Assembly: GCF_030345095.1 (NCBI RefSeq)
Contig: NZ_CP128360.1
Coordinates: 2,604,001 to 2,668,000, forward strand
Length of the DNA stretch: 64,000 nt
Direction: 5' to 3'
From: Solwaraspora sp. WMMA2056
GTDB lineage: Bacteria > Actinomycetota > Actinomycetes > Mycobacteriales > Micromonosporaceae
The notes beneath the pieces were generated by a model that saw only the letters and a list, made by a program, of their open reading frames with translations, searched no databases and was not told where the DNA came from. The translations under genes and the position numbers were made by a program. Shown here piece after piece: positions 1 to 7,491 of this stretch (position 1 is its first letter; each line of letters opens with the position of its first letter).

Positions 1-957
1 CTTGCGGTCGACCGCCCAGGCGATGGCCTGGCGTACCTCGGCGTCCGCGGTCGGCCGTCCGGCCTGCATGTTCGGGTACAGGTAGACCCGGGTCACGTTG
101 CCGGTGGCGATCTCGGCCTGCTGACCGGAGTCACGGACCAGGTCGAGCAGGGCCGGGGCGAGTTCCGGGGCGATGTGGCTGGTGCCGTTGCGCAGGTTCG
201 CCACCCGTGTGGTGTCCTCCGGTACGACGTGGAACTCGACGGCCTCCAGAGCGGGTGCGTCGCCGTAGTACGTCTCGTTGCGTACCAGGCGGATCTTCTC
301 GCCGGCCTGCCAGGACTCGAACGAGAACGGTCCGGTGCCCACCATCTCCCGGGAGAGGTTGTCGTTGGGCTGGTAGCCGGCGGCGGCCGAGACGATCGGC
401 ACCATCGCGAGCTTCTCCGGGAAGTACGTGTACGGGTTCTTCAGGGTGAAGGCGACCGTCTGGTCGTCGGTCTTGGCGACCTCGGCCACGGCGGAGACCG
501 CCGACGCCCACACCGAGGCGTTGTCGGTGTTGCGGACCTGCTCGAAGGTGAAGATCACATCGTCGGCGGTGAACGCCTCGCCGCCGTGCCAGGTGACGTC
601 GTCGCGCAGACTGACCGTGTAGGTCAGGCCGTCGTCGCTGACTTCGGGCAGCTGCGCGGCCAGTTGCGGTTCGACCTCGGTGGTCTGCTCGTTCCAGTCG
701 TAGAGGCTGTCGTAGACCATGCGGTAGACCCGCTGGGCCGGGGTGTCGTTGAGCGACAACGGGTCGAGCGTGCTCGGTTCGGAGAGAACGTCGATGCGCA
801 GGGTGGTGATCTCGGCCGTGGTCTCGGCCTGGTCGTCGCCCGAGCCGCAGGCGGCGAGGACGAGACTGCCGGCGGTCAGCGTGGCGAGTACGGCGGCTCT
901 GCCGCCGCCGTGCCATCTGGGGCGTCGCCGGTTTCCGGCGCGTCCAGCCTGAATCAT
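1..957 (-). CDS. ABC transporter substrate-binding lipoprotein, family 5 (partial, 3' end off window)
   Basis: The first 319 codons of a family 5 (oligopeptide/dipeptide/nickel type) solute-binding protein; the C-terminus lies beyond base 1. The start is ATG at 957 with a CAGGAG ribosome site. An arginine-rich n-region and hydrophobic stretch end in a lipobox (LVLAAC, Cys about 37), so the mature protein is membrane-anchored outside the cell. Downstream motifs typical of the family include LDPLSLNDTPAQRVYRMVYD, DDVTWHGGEAFTADDV and MVGTGPFSFESW. It would capture a substrate for an ABC importer whose permease genes are not in the window. It lies downstream of, and in line with, the lyase and cupin genes, which suggests it feeds the same catabolic pathway. 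The ligand cannot be told from sequence. Confidence 0.92.
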   Translation of the reverse strand, partial: MIQAGRAGNRRRPRWHGGGRAAVLATLTAGSLVLAACGSGDDQAETTAEITTLRIDVLSEPSTLDPLSLNDTPAQRVYRMVYDSLYDWNEQTTEVEPQLAAQLPEVSDDGLTYTVSLRDDVTWHGGEAFTADDVIFTFEQVRNTDNASVWASAVSAVAEVAKTDDQTVAFTLKNPYTYFPEKLAMVPIVSAAAGYQPNDNLSREMVGTGPFSFESWQAGEKIRLVRNETYYGDAPALEAVEFHVVPEDTTRVANLRNGTSHIAPELAPALLDLVRDSGQQAEIATGNVTRVYLYPNMQAGRPTADAEVRQAIAWAVDRK

Positions 958-1117
958 CGCAAGACTCCTGTCGATTATCTTCGCCAAGAAAAGGCGGACA
1001 AATGTTGGAACGTCGGTGAGGAACGGGTTCGACAGTGCTGAGAAATCCCGTAGCGCGGAGACGGTCGGTCGATCCGTGCGGTACGGGTCGGTCAGGAACC
1101 CTGCTCTGTGGGTCGGG

Positions 1118-1465
1118 TCAGGGCTGTCGGGTAAAGCCGACGGTAACGGGCGGGTCGGTGACGATCCGGGTGTCCAGGAATTCCCACCACTCGTCCTGGC
1201 TGACCCTTTCGTGCTCCCAGGACGTGTCGCTTTTCAGGGTGGCCAACGCGGCGCGGTACTCGCCCCATGCAGCCTCGTTCCGGAAAGCCGCCCAGTTCTC
1301 GATGACGTAGACGTCGCCGATCACGCTGTAGTACCAGCGGACGGATTCCACCATTGGCAGGTCGTCGTAGAAGAATCGTTCCCGCTGTTCCAGCCAGGAC
1401 CAGAACTCGGCCATGTGCTGCCGGGCCCGCGCGGACAGCTTCATTCGGTAGACCAGGTAGATCAT
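1118..1465 (-). CDS. small conserved protein, possible NIPSNAP/dimeric alpha-beta barrel type
   Basis: A 115-residue cytosolic protein rich in aromatics (WSWLEQRERFFYDDLP, VRWYYSVIGDVYVIENWAAF), with no signal or membrane segment. The size and the pattern of alternating strands and helices resemble dimeric alpha-beta barrel (NIPSNAP/Dabb/ABM) proteins, but I see no diagnostic motif, so this is a weak structural guess. Its start lies 4 bases after the stop of the cupin gene on the same strand, so the two are almost certainly co-transcribed and translationally coupled. It probably serves the same pathway, as an enzyme accessory or small-molecule binding protein. Confidence 0.75.
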   Translation of the reverse strand: MIYLVYRMKLSARARQHMAEFWSWLEQRERFFYDDLPMVESVRWYYSVIGDVYVIENWAAFRNEAAWGEYRAALATLKSDTSWEHERVSQDEWWEFLDTRIVTDPPVTVGFTRQP

Positions 1466-1469
1466 CGGT

Positions 1470-2750
1470 TCACATCCCGTCGCCGTCCCACCGGCCCCGG
1501 GAGCGGCTGCGCACCGGCAGGCTCGACAGGATCGGTCCGGGGATCGGATCGCCAGCGGTCCATTTGCGGCCGGCTCCCCAGTTGTGGGCGTGCTCGCCGG
1601 TCCGCTCGTCGGGGTGGGCCAGGCTGTCGTGCGGCGCGCCCCAGTCCGCCGCCGGCGGCTCCGGACGGTCGTGGCTGTGGTCGTGGTCGTGCCCGTGGCC
1701 GTGGTCGTGCCCGTGGCTGTGGTCGTGGCTGTGCCCGCCGGTCGGCCCGTGACCGCCCTGCAGGTTGGCCGCGTCCAGCGCCTTCGCGATCGCGATCATC
1801 GACGGGTCGGGGCCGAGGCCGTGCGGGACGAACGGGTCGTCCGGCGCACCCTGCTCGTTCTGGAACTTCCACGCCTGCTGCAACCTGTCCAGGTCCGGAG
1901 CGGTACGCCAGGGCTGGGCCAGATCGTGGCTCGACTGCGACCAGCGCAGTGGCCGGTCGGTGCCTTCCGGGCCGTAGTTGATCCCTTCACCGCCCCAGCG
2001 GACCCACTCGTTCTGGGTGTACCAGTTGAACAGCTCCCCGTCGGAGCGCAGCAGCCAGGTCGCGCCGCCCTCCATGGAGGTGAAGTGGCCGTGTTTGACC
2101 CGCGCCGGCCGGAAGAAGTAGGTCCCCAGGTCCAGGGTGCCGAAGTTGTACTCCATGTGCCCCTGGGTGGTGTACGCCTCCTCGTAGCAGGGGTGGTGGG
2201 CGAGGCGGTGGTCGGACCAGCCCTCCTCGGCGTACACCAGCCGGGTGTAGAAGCCGGTGACCGGGTCGACGTGCAGGTACTTGATGAACAGGCCGGGCAT
2301 CGGACCCGGGTTCGGCACCGCGTCGAAGGTCATCGCCTCGGAGTCGATGACGATGACGTCCTCACGGGCGGCCGCCCAGCGGGGTGCGGCGAGCGAGTCG
2401 ACCGGGTCGAAGCCGGCGTCGCCGTACTCCCGGTAGTGCAGGACCCGGGTCCCCTCGGCGAACCGGACGGCGTCGGCCGGCACCCCTCTGGGCAGGTAGA
2501 GGTAGCCTCCCTTGCCGATGGTGCGGTCGCCGTAGGTCAGCGCGCCGTCGAGGACGTAGAACTCGGTGTTGGCGTGGTGGATGCCGGGGCCTCGGCCCCA
2601 GTCGGTGTGGAAGTCGACGCGCAGCGACGACGAGCCGTCCTCCTCGTCGACGGAGAGTCGGCGCTCACTGGCCCGGCCCTCGCCGCCGGGCAGCTCGGCG
2701 GCGTGCCAGACGTAGTCGTCCTCCTGGATCAGTTCGACGTGCGGTCGCAC
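1470..2750 (-). CDS. cupin protein with histidine-rich C-terminal tail
   Basis: A 426-residue protein starting at GTG 2750 behind AAGGAGG. Residues about 45-120 form a cupin barrel (GIHHANTEFYVLDGAL, then YLPRGVPADAV), and a second cupin-like half follows at about 150-250 (HPCYEEAYTTQGHMEY, RPARVKHGHFTSMEGG), giving a bicupin of DUF4437-like build. The histidine and glutamate residues of both halves suit metal binding. Residues about 335-362 are an extreme His/Asp/Gly run (repeated HDHSHG-type units), as in metal-storage or metallochaperone tails. It lies 63 bases after the CitE-like gene and 4 bases before the next gene, in one operon. A dioxygenase, isomerase or lyase role in the pathway is possible; the reaction is unknown. 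Confidence 0.85.
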   Translation of the reverse strand: MRPHVELIQEDDYVWHAAELPGGEGRASERRLSVDEEDGSSSLRVDFHTDWGRGPGIHHANTEFYVLDGALTYGDRTIGKGGYLYLPRGVPADAVRFAEGTRVLHYREYGDAGFDPVDSLAAPRWAAAREDVIVIDSEAMTFDAVPNPGPMPGLFIKYLHVDPVTGFYTRLVYAEEGWSDHRLAHHPCYEEAYTTQGHMEYNFGTLDLGTYFFRPARVKHGHFTSMEGGATWLLRSDGELFNWYTQNEWVRWGGEGINYGPEGTDRPLRWSQSSHDLAQPWRTAPDLDRLQQAWKFQNEQGAPDDPFVPHGLGPDPSMIAIAKALDAANLQGGHGPTGGHSHDHSHGHDHGHGHDHDHSHDRPEPPAADWGAPHDSLAHPDERTGEHAHNWGAGRKWTAGDPIPGPILSSLPVRSRSRGRWDGDGM

Positions 2751-2813
2751 ATCTGCCTCCTTGTGGCGGTCGGTCGACGGCGGGTCGGTCGGGCGTGTGC
2801 GGCAGCGCTGTGC

Positions 2814-3674
2814 TCAGCGCCGCTGGGCGATGTCGAGGGTCCGTTCGGCCTGCCGGACCACGGCGAGGTCGACCATCCGGCCGTCGGCGCCGACGAAGAC
2901 GCCGGTGCCCTCGGCCAGGGCCGACCGGTACGCGCCGACGAGTTCACGGGCCCGCGCGACGGTGTCGGGGTCCGGGTCGAAGACCGCGTTGACCACCGGG
3001 ATCTGGGCCGGGTGGATGCAGGCGCGGCCGACGTAACCCATCCTGGCCAGTTCCCGGGTCGACTCGGCCAGCGCGGCGGGGTCCCGGTAGTCGGTGCTGA
3101 CCGGGGCGACCGGCGGGTCGATTCCGGCGGCGGCGCTGACCAGCACCAGGTGGGTCCGGATCGGGGCCCACTGTCGGCCGTCGGGGCTCGGGTCCAGCCC
3201 GATCTCGGCGGCCAGGTCCGCCTCGCCGATCTGCAGCCGGGCCACCCGGGGGGCGCGGGCGATCTCCCGGGCGTCGAGGATCGCGGCAGCGCTTTCCAGC
3301 AGTGGTACGACAGCGATGGCGCCGGGGCGCAGACCCTGGTCGCGTTCCCGGGTGGTGAGCAGTTGGTCGACGGCGGCCACCTCGGCCGCCGATTCGGTCT
3401 TGGCGAGCACCACTCCGGTGATGCCGGGCAGGGGCAGCGCCGTCAGGTCGGTGTGGCCGTCCGTGCCGGGGTTGATCCGTACCCAGATCTGTGGTCCTGG
3501 GGTCCGGTCCCGCGCGGTGAGCCAGGCCGCGACGGTCTCGCGCGCCCGGTCCTTGCCGCCGGCGGGTACGGCGTCCTCGAGGTCGACGATCAGTGCGTCG
3601 GCACCGCGTCCGCCGGCCCTGCGGAGCTTGCCGGGATCGTCTCCGGGCACGTAGAGGTACGACCGTGAAACCAC
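2814..3674 (-). CDS. HpcH/HpaI aldolase / CitE-like CoA-ester lyase
   Basis: A 286-residue CitE-type TIM-barrel lyase. Start GTG 3674 follows AGGAGG at good spacing. Family signatures are the N-terminal SYLYVPGDDPGKL, the phosphate/CoA region DLEDAVPAGGKDRAR, the strand IWVRINPG, KTES, the metal-binding Glu in VVPLLESA (about 127) and the Asp in QIGEADLAAEIG (about 151), and a late CIHPAQIPVVNAVF. Members cleave 3-hydroxyacyl-CoA or related esters (citryl-, malyl-, citramalyl-CoA) into an acid and acetyl-CoA using Mg2+. It is divergent from the CoA-transferase gene, which would make the CoA ester it cleaves. It is the first gene of the leftward operon and starts just after an IclR-type palindrome. 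Confidence 0.93.
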   Translation of the reverse strand: MVSRSYLYVPGDDPGKLRRAGGRGADALIVDLEDAVPAGGKDRARETVAAWLTARDRTPGPQIWVRINPGTDGHTDLTALPLPGITGVVLAKTESAAEVAAVDQLLTTRERDQGLRPGAIAVVPLLESAAAILDAREIARAPRVARLQIGEADLAAEIGLDPSPDGRQWAPIRTHLVLVSAAAGIDPPVAPVSTDYRDPAALAESTRELARMGYVGRACIHPAQIPVVNAVFDPDPDTVARARELVGAYRSALAEGTGVFVGADGRMVDLAVVRQAERTLDIAQRR

Positions 3675-3697
3675 GCTGACCTCCTGATTCCGCCTTC

Positions 3698-3803
3698 TGG
3701 AACGCTGTTTCGCTGAGACTAGGGACGCGGCATGCTGCCGTCAAGACTGGTCTTTGACGGCTGTCTCGGCGAAGATCTAGGGTCTGATCGGAAAGCCGTT
3801 TCG
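3698..3803. promoter_or_regulatory. divergent promoters with paired IclR-type operators
   Basis: This region holds two back-to-back promoters. The leftward one is TTGACG (3744-3739), 17 bases, TAGTCT (3721-3716). The rightward one is TTGACG (3754-3759), 18 bases, TAGGGT (3778-3783). The two -35 boxes are the arms of an inverted repeat (GCCGTCAA 3737-3744, TTGACGGC 3754-3761). At each predicted transcription start lies a palindrome-like 15-mer: TGGAACGCTGTTTCG (3698-3712) and CGGAAAGCCGTTTCG (3789-3803). Both resemble the perfect palindrome TGGAACG-C-CGTTCCA found next to the IclR gene at 9753. Operators over the start sites imply repression of both operons by that regulator. Confidence 0.7.
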
Positions 3804-3827
3804 GACAACGGAACAGGAGAGGGGGTG

Positions 3828-5033
3828 GTGTCCGTGCCCGACGGACCGCTCGCCGGCATCCGGGTGCTCGACGTCTCGACGATCCTCGCCGGGCCGCTGG
3901 CCTGCCAGATCCTCGGCGACTTCGGTGCCGACGTCATCAAGATCGAGCACCCGGTCGCGGGCGACGGCATGCGGGGACACGGCCCGGCCAAGGCCGGCAC
4001 CCCGCTGTGGTGGAAGGAGATCTCCCGCAACAAGCGCACGGTCGGGCTCAGCCTCTCCGCCCCCGACGGCGCCGCGTTGTTCCGGCGCCTCGCCGCCAGC
4101 GCCGACGTCGTGGTGGAGAACTTCCGCCCCGGCACCCTGGAACGGTGGGGGATCGGCCCGGACCAGCTCACCGCCGACAACCCCGGACTGATCCTGCTGC
4201 GGATCACCGGCTTCGGACAGACCGGACCGTACGCTGCCCGCGCCGGCTTCGGCACGCTCGCCGAGGCGATGAGCGGCTTCGCGCACCTCACCGGCCAACC
4301 CGACGGGCCACCCACCCTGCCCGCGTTCGGCCTGGCCGACTCGATCTGCGGGATCGCCGCCTCCTCGGCGGTGTCCATGGCGCTGCTCGCCCGCGACCGC
4401 AACGGCGGCCAGGGCCAGGTCATCGACATGAACCTGCTCGAACCGATCATGACCGCGGTCGGCCCCGGCCCCACGGTCTACCAGCAGCTCGGTACGGTCG
4501 GCGGCCGGCACGGCAACCGATCGGTCAACAACGCCCCCCGCAACACGTACCGCACCGGCGACGGGCACTGGGTGGCGATCTCCACCAGCGCCCAGGCGAT
4601 CGCCGAACGGGTGATGCGGCTGGTCGGCCACCCCGAGGTCATCGACGAGCCGTGGTTCGCCGCCGGACACAGCCGGGCCCGGCACGCCGACCTGCTCGAC
4701 AACTACGTCGGCGACTGGATCGCCGCCCGAACCCGGGAACAGGTCCTCACCGCCTTCACCGAAGCCGGCGCCGCGATCGCCCCGATCTACACCGCCCGCG
4801 ACATCGTCGAGGACCCGCACGTACGCGACACCGCGATGCTGGTGACCGTTCCCGACGACGACCTCGGCCCACTGCTGCAACACAACGTGCTGTGGCGGAT
4901 GTCGCGGACCCCGGGGGCGGTCCGGTTCACCGGGCGGGACATCGGTGCCGACACCGACGAAGTCCTCGGCGACGAACTCGCCGTACCCGCAGAAGTCCTG
5001 GCCGACCTGCGGGAACGCCGCATCGTGCGGTGA
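3828..5033 (+). CDS. family III CoA-transferase (CaiB/BaiF type)
   Basis: A 401-residue class III CoA-transferase that moves CoA from an acyl-CoA donor to a carboxylic acid. The chosen start is GTG 3828 (protein VSVPDGPLAGIRVLD), about 7 bases after AGGAGA; GTG 3825 and 3834 are also in frame. Family motifs are GIRVLDVSTILAGPLACQILGDFGADVIKIE at the N-terminus, NKRTVGLSL, ENFRPGTLERWGIG, the interlocking-dimer region and FGLADSICGIAAS, whose Asp near residue 171 is the expected catalytic aspartate that carries the CoA. It is divergent from the CitE-like lyase and leads the rightward catabolic operon. Together they suggest activation of an organic acid followed by retro-Claisen/aldol cleavage. 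Confidence 0.94.
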   Translation: MSVPDGPLAGIRVLDVSTILAGPLACQILGDFGADVIKIEHPVAGDGMRGHGPAKAGTPLWWKEISRNKRTVGLSLSAPDGAALFRRLAASADVVVENFRPGTLERWGIGPDQLTADNPGLILLRITGFGQTGPYAARAGFGTLAEAMSGFAHLTGQPDGPPTLPAFGLADSICGIAASSAVSMALLARDRNGGQGQVIDMNLLEPIMTAVGPGPTVYQQLGTVGGRHGNRSVNNAPRNTYRTGDGHWVAISTSAQAIAERVMRLVGHPEVIDEPWFAAGHSRARHADLLDNYVGDWIAARTREQVLTAFTEAGAAIAPIYTARDIVEDPHVRDTAMLVTVPDDDLGPLLQHNVLWRMSRTPGAVRFTGRDIGADTDEVLGDELAVPAEVLADLRERRIVR

Positions 5034-5060
5034 CCCGGCCGACCCCGTCCCGGTGCCGCC

Positions 5061-5190
5061 ACCGGCACCCCGGCACCCCACCGGCACCCCGGCACCCCAC
5101 CGGCAGCCGCCGGCCGCACCCGGCGCCCCACCGACGCACCGCCCGCAACCCCGACGCACCGCCCGCAACCTCGACGTACCGTCCTCAACC
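5061..5190 (+). repeat. two short tandem repeats between CoA-transferase and cyclase genes
   Basis: The 170-base gap holds two separate direct repeats. The first is a 19-base unit (ACCGGCACCCCGGCACCCC) twice at 5061-5098 plus a partial copy. The second is a 20-base unit (CCGACGCACCGCCCGCAACC) twice exactly at 5131-5170 and a third time with four changes at 5171-5190, ending just before the ribosome site of the next gene. There is no spacer diversity, so this is not a CRISPR array. It may be replication slippage in a C-rich leader. An effect on translation of the cyclase gene is possible but unproven. Confidence 0.85.
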
Positions 5191-5203
5191 CCGACGAGGA
5201 GAC

Positions 5204-6067
5204 ATGACCACCGACATCAGTCCACCGGCCATGCCCCTGAACGCCCCGGCCAGCGTCCTGCTCGACGCGGCCCGCGCCGGCCTACGGGTGATCGACCTCG
5301 GTCGCCGCCTCACCGTCGGGATGCCGCAGTCGCCCAACCACCCCGCCTACTGGCACAGCCTGCCCCGCCGGCACGGCGACACCGTGCGAGCCGACGGCGG
5401 ATCCGCCGCCAACGACATGATCGTCATGGGCACCCACGTCGGCACCCACATCGACGCCCTCGCCCACGTCTCGCAGGACGGCCGGCTCCACGGCGGCCTG
5501 CCGGTCGACGCGGCCCTGTCCGGTGGCCGCTACGACCAGCTCGGCGTGCACACCATCGAACCGATGGTCCGTCGCGGCGTGCTGCTCGACGTACCGGCCA
5601 CGCACGGCGTCGACCGCCTCGACCCCGGCTACGAGATCACCGAAGCCGACCTGACCGCCACCGCCGAGCGCCAGCAGATCGACGTCGGAGCCGGTGACGT
5701 GGTGTTGCTGCGCAGCGGCTGGGGGCAGCACTTCGACAGCGGCGACCGGCAGTCGTTCATGGGCCTCGACTGCGGGGTGCCCGGCGTGGGAGAAGCCGGC
5801 GCCTACTGGCTCGCCGGCCGCCGGGTGCACGCCGCCGGCGCCGACACCATCGCCTTCGAGCGGCTCGCCCCCGGCGCCGGGCACGGACTGCTGCCGGCGC
5901 ACCGGGTGCTGCTCGTCGAACACGGCATCTACCTGATCGAGACCATGGACCTGGAACGACTCGCCCACGACCGGGTGTACGAGTTCCTGTTCATCTGCGC
6001 GCCACTGGCCCTGTACGGCGCCACCGGCTCCCCGGTGCGCCCACTCGCGGTGGTGACCGGTGGCTGA
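5204..6067 (+). CDS. cyclase family protein (kynurenine formamidase-like metal hydrolase)
   Basis: A 287-residue cyclase/amidohydrolase-fold protein. Start ATG 5204 follows GAGGAGAC. It has the family metal-binding signature HVGTHIDALAHV (residues about 79-90), a variant of HxGTHxDxPxH, with further conserved stretches VIDLGRRLTVGMP, VVLLRSGWGQHF and the Asp/Glu-containing C-terminal half. Relatives hydrolyse N-formylkynurenine, isatin and other amides or lactams with a divalent metal. It lies in the middle of the catabolic operon and overlaps the next start (GTG 6060) by 8 bases, so both proteins are made together. The true substrate is unknown, as this family is often annotated too narrowly. 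Confidence 0.9.
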   Translation: MTTDISPPAMPLNAPASVLLDAARAGLRVIDLGRRLTVGMPQSPNHPAYWHSLPRRHGDTVRADGGSAANDMIVMGTHVGTHIDALAHVSQDGRLHGGLPVDAALSGGRYDQLGVHTIEPMVRRGVLLDVPATHGVDRLDPGYEITEADLTATAERQQIDVGAGDVVLLRSGWGQHFDSGDRQSFMGLDCGVPGVGEAGAYWLAGRRVHAAGADTIAFERLAPGAGHGLLPAHRVLLVEHGIYLIETMDLERLAHDRVYEFLFICAPLALYGATGSPVRPLAVVTGG

Positions 6068-7481
6068 ACCCCCCCTGGCCCAGCGGATCGCCGACTTCGC
6101 CGTCGCCGCCGCCACCGACGGCGTACCGCCGCCGGTGGCGGCCAGCGTCGGGCACCGCATCCTGGACATCCTGGGGCTCTGCGTCGCCGCACACCGGTTG
6201 CCGACCAGCGCCGCGATCGTCGCCTACGTCCGTGACCAGGGCAGCCACCCGCAGGCCACCATCGTCGGTGCCGGCGAGCGGGCCAGCGCGGCCCACGCGG
6301 CGCTGGCCAACGGCGTACTGGCGCACTCCCTCGACTACGACGACACCCACCTGCCGTCGGTGCTGCACCCCAGCGCCGCCGTCGTGCCGGCCGCCCTCGC
6401 CGCCGCCGAGCACGCCGGCGCCGACGGCGGCCGGACCGTGCGGGCGATCGCCGCCGGGCTGGAGGTCGCCGTCCGGCTCGGCATGGCCGGCTACGACCGC
6501 GAACTCGGCAACTCGGTGTACTTCGAGCACGGCCAGCACGCCACCTCCATCACCGGGGCGATGGGCGGCGCGGTCGCCGCCGCGCTCATCTACGGCGCCG
6601 ACGCCGACGGCGTACGGCACGCGCTGGGACTGACCGCGTCGATGGCGGCCGGGGTCATCGAGGCCAACCGCACCGGTGGCACCGTGAAGCGACTGCACTG
6701 CGGGCTGGCTGCCCAGTCCGCGGTCACCGCCGCCCAGCTGGTCGCCCACGGCTTCACCGGCCCGCCGACCGTGCTGGAAGGTCGGTTCGGGTTCTTCCAG
6801 GCCTGGCTGCACGGCCGGTACTTCCCCGACGAGGTGACCGTCGGGCTGGGCGAGCAGTGGTCGGTGCCGGACATCTTCTTCAAGCCGTACCCGGCGAACC
6901 ACTTCACCCACGCCGCGATCGACGCGGGCCTCGCACTGCGCGCCCGCGGCGTCCGTCCGGCCGACGTCGACACGGTCACCCTGGCCGTGCCGACCGCCGT
7001 GATCCGGACCATCGGCGAACCGATCGAGGTCAAACGCCGCCCGGAGACCGGCTACCAGGCGCAGTTCAGCGGACCGTACGCGGTGGTGGCCGGGCTGCTC
7101 GGCGGCGGCGGCCTCGGCGTCGGACTGGACGACTTCACCGACGACCTGGCACGGGATCCGCTCCGCCGGGCGCTGGCCGCCCGGGTGAGTCTGGTGCCGG
7201 ACGCCCGCTGCGACGCGATCTACCCGCACCAGTTCCCGGCGATCGTCACCGTGCGTACGACCAGCGGCGAGACGCTCGTCGAGGAGGTGCTGGCCAACCG
7301 GGGTGGCCCGCAGCGGCCGCTGAGCGACGACGAGTTGGCCCGCAAGTTCGGTGACAACGTGGCCGGCCGGCTCGACGCGGCAGCGGCCGGGACCGTGCGC
7401 CGCGAGGTCGCGGCGCTGGCCTCGGCCAGCAACGTACGGGCGGTTCTGGCGCCGTTGTCGACCTTCACCACCAGCAGCTAG
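6060..7481 (+). CDS. MmgE/PrpD family protein
   Basis: A 473-residue MmgE/PrpD protein starting at GTG 6060 inside the end of the upstream cyclase gene. The all-helical N-terminal domain carries the typical ANGVLAHSLDYDDTH motif at about residues 80-95, then HPSAAVVPAALAAAEHAG, with KPYPANHFTHAAIDA and the PETGYQAQFSGPY region of the lid domain. Family members include 2-methylcitrate dehydratase, cis-aconitate decarboxylase and iminodisuccinate epimerase, so the chemistry is dehydration, decarboxylation or epimerisation of a small polycarboxylate. With the CoA-transferase and CitE-like lyase the context recalls itaconate/citramalate chemistry, but no MaoC-type hydratase gene is visible. The assignment to a reaction stays open. 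Confidence 0.92.
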   Translation: MAEPPLAQRIADFAVAAATDGVPPPVAASVGHRILDILGLCVAAHRLPTSAAIVAYVRDQGSHPQATIVGAGERASAAHAALANGVLAHSLDYDDTHLPSVLHPSAAVVPAALAAAEHAGADGGRTVRAIAAGLEVAVRLGMAGYDRELGNSVYFEHGQHATSITGAMGGAVAAALIYGADADGVRHALGLTASMAAGVIEANRTGGTVKRLHCGLAAQSAVTAAQLVAHGFTGPPTVLEGRFGFFQAWLHGRYFPDEVTVGLGEQWSVPDIFFKPYPANHFTHAAIDAGLALRARGVRPADVDTVTLAVPTAVIRTIGEPIEVKRRPETGYQAQFSGPYAVVAGLLGGGGLGVGLDDFTDDLARDPLRRALAARVSLVPDARCDAIYPHQFPAIVTVRTTSGETLVEEVLANRGGPQRPLSDDELARKFGDNVAGRLDAAAAGTVRREVAALASASNVRAVLAPLSTFTTSS

Positions 7482-7491
7482 GAGAGGCACG

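Noticed and set aside
1584..3668. A 694-residue open frame on the plus strand over the cupin and lyase genes
   Set aside because: It is a G+C-driven shadow: Val/Gly/Arg-rich, no domain, no ribosome site, antisense to two well-supported genes.
5061..5190. CRISPR-like array
   Set aside because: Units are directly adjacent, with no unique spacers, and no cas genes are present.
4007..6067. A 686-residue plus-strand frame joining the CoA-transferase and cyclase
   Set aside because: Only its last 287 residues are a real protein (the cyclase from ATG 5204); the rest is an off-frame Arg/Pro-rich reading of the CoA-transferase gene and the repeat region.
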